This document shows positions 62,775 to 64,000 of a DNA stretch of 64,000 nucleotides, piece by piece. The stretch lies in contig VCMS01000132.1 of the NCBI GenBank assembly GCA_022539475.1, positions 1 to 64,000 on the forward strand, given 5' to 3'. Every line of letters begins with the position of its first letter. The first letter of the stretch is position 1. Source of the stretch: Gracilaria domingensis (taxonomy: Eukaryota > Rhodophyta > Florideophyceae > Gracilariales > Gracilariaceae). Below the pieces are notes generated by a model. The model had not been told where the DNA came from, made no database searches, and worked only from the letters and a program-made list of their open reading frames with translations. The position numbers and the translations under genes were made by a program.

Positions 62775-62936
62775 TCTGATGCCAGCAATGCAAGAAAGCC
62801 GTGTTTTCCAAGTGTGAAGTGGGAACTCTACAGTTTATGATTGTTATTGCATCTATTTGATATCCTATATTACATAAAGTGGGTGCGGTGCACTGCTGTA
62901 CGTACAGTCAGAAGAACATCGTGACTTGGCATGCGT

Positions 62937-62956
62937 GCATTGCCCGAAGGCAATGC
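62937..62956. repeat. Perfect hairpin with CGAA loop
   Basis: GCATTGCC, CGAA, GGCAATGC is a perfect 8-bp stem with a tetraloop. It lies between the DIRS-like element and the next retroelement. Confidence 0.7.
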
Positions 62957-63096
62957 CACGTGTGCTAAACTGGCCAATGATGTCACACTGTACTGGGTTT
63001 GGCCCCACTGCTCTACAAATAGGAGTACTACTGCATCTAGTTAGTAACTATAGTGCGTTATTGCCTTTCTGAACCTATTAGAAGGGTTCAGAACTC

Positions 63097-63105
63097 TATA
63101 TAAAG
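63097..63105 (+). promoter_or_regulatory. TATA box of the second element
   Basis: TATATAAAG with the usual context, about 800 bases before the gag start. Transcription would begin near 63125-63135, inside the presumed LTR. Confidence 0.55.
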
Positions 63106-63902
63106 GGTCACCAAGACGCTTGACGGTGTCTCGACCCAACACAACATTGCGTTCATCAACTTTCTTATTGTGTCCACCTTACCCAATATCTTGGGCAGTG
63201 CAGCTAAGTAAGTTATTATTTTGTTTAGGCCTCCGTGCCTCACTAACCTAGTTTGTGCTTGCGCGTTTTGTGCGAGCACTGCTCTTCTCATCTAAATCCC
63301 AGTACCTGTCGAAGCGCTTTAGGCGTGGACGGGAATCGGGTCGTGTGTACCAAAGGCTTCTTTGTCGTCAGTGAGCCCCACCGGAGCTTCGGCTTGGATA
63401 ACGGTGTCGGTCGAGAGACCTGGTGCTACACGGACCTAGTTGCTGGACGGGAAGCTGTCCGTTGGGATTTTAGTTGAGGGCCGCGTAACGTCTTCTGCGA
63501 GAGACTAGCTTGGGCATAGAGTGAAGACTTATCTCCAGTTCGTAACTCTTCTCGGGACGTCTCGTAAGAAGTCTATACGCTTGTCTCTGGACGCGCAGAG
63601 ATAAGTTTGGCTGCAGAATTCGCGTGCAGTTTGTTGTTGTCCGTTGTTCGTTTTCTTTTGACTGGTAGTTTTCCATCCACTAGTTTGTCCTTTTTCCTTC
63701 TTTTCCCTGGGATCTCCCTCTGGGCATACTACGTTTATTTCTTTGGTGGATTCTGGGCCCACGTTGGTCCTTTTGAGTGGCTGGTTGTTCTACCCTGACT
63801 CTCTTTCTGTTACGAGAGGCAAGTGTAAGGGTCTGTAAACACCCGCGTCGTTTGCCACCAAAATGACGTCCAGATGGTACTCTCGAGGAGGGTGCCAACC
63901 TA

Positions 63903-64000
63903 ATGAAGCATCCTTCTCTACCGTTAAATTTCGATGGCTCTTCCGTCGATGTGAGAAAGTTCTTCTTCTATTATGAAGATGTTGCAACGTCTGGCAAGAC
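63903..64000 (+). CDS. Gag start of the second element, partial
   Basis: ATG at 63903 opens a frame to the window end (about 32 residues). LNFDGSSVDVRKFFFYYEDV is the type of sequence that begins many retrotransposon Gag proteins (a FDGSS...F-x-Y pattern). No further domains are visible. Confidence 0.45.
   Translation, partial: MKHPSLPLNFDGSSVDVRKFFFYYEDVATSGK

Larger units (their letters stand above)
57283..62780 (+). mobile_element. DIRS-like tyrosine-recombinase retrotransposon, degenerate
   Basis: The order is a gag-like ORF, then RT/RNase H, then a separate tyrosine recombinase, all on the plus strand and without an integrase or protease. That is the DIRS/PAT/Ngaro plan, in which a recombinase inserts a circular DNA. 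The copy carries in-frame TAA stops and frameshifts. Terminal repeats typical of the group (inverted, or split direct) could not be found by eye, so the ends given are approximate: a palindrome on the left, hairpins on the right. Confidence 0.75.
62981..64000 (+). mobile_element. 5' end of a second LTR-type retroelement (cut by window)
   Basis: A TATA box (63097) and an untranslated leader precede a gag-like start at 63903. TGTCACAC at 62981 may be the LTR start. The LTR end and primer site could not be fixed, because the second LTR is outside the window. The family is not determined. The leader resembles the chromovirus leader in style (G/T-rich) but not in sequence. Confidence 0.5.

Overview
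This is a gene-dense eukaryotic nuclear window with few introns. Four genes carry an intron that can be placed by eye: the RNA polymerase I subunit, a secreted protein, a GT13 glycosyltransferase and EF2. These introns are 71 to 153 bp with GT-AG ends, and three have a CTAAC branch site. A cytosolic-type trehalose synthase/phosphatase with an N-terminal starch-binding (CBM20) domain, the gene density and the host gene set fit a unicellular red alga (Porphyridium-like). Another gene-dense protist such as a stramenopile cannot be excluded, because no plastid-specific gene is present. | Layout: 1-11559 is almost all of a Ty3/gypsy chromovirus, missing only most of its 5' LTR. It has gag, a frameshifted pol, a C-terminal chromodomain, two antisense ORFs before the 3' LTR, and three near-identical polypurine tracts. 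Its 3' LTR ends 14 bp before a host-like ORF (11574). From 11.6 to 38.8 kb are mostly ordinary host genes: a bZIP factor, RPA12, a malectin-domain protein, CBM20-TPS-TPP, EF2, calnexin, a PH-domain kinase, a GT13 enzyme ending in KDEL, secreted Cys-rich proteins and an ARM-repeat protein. LINE 3' remnants lie between them. | From 39.1 to about 45.3 kb the composition changes sharply to an extremely GC-rich island. It holds a lysidine-synthase-like ORF, a DUF676-type hydrolase and a CAMK-family kinase, with long GCC/GGC repeats encoding Ala, Pro and Gly tracts. From 46 to 56.3 kb the composition returns to normal: a single-pass membrane protein, ALG2, two small heat-shock proteins, a secreted protein and a three-TM membrane protein. 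| From about 57.3 to 62.8 kb lies a degenerate DIRS-like (tyrosine-recombinase) retrotransposon with gag-like, RT/RNase H and recombinase ORFs, bordered by palindromes. From about 63 kb to the end is the 5' part of a second LTR-type element, with a TATA box and a gag start. | Several host genes belong to one theme, ER folding and glycosylation: ALG2 (lipid-linked oligosaccharide assembly), calnexin, a malectin-like protein and an ER-tagged GT13. All ORF readings come from inspection of the six-frame translations. Family names rest on recognised motifs, not on database searches.
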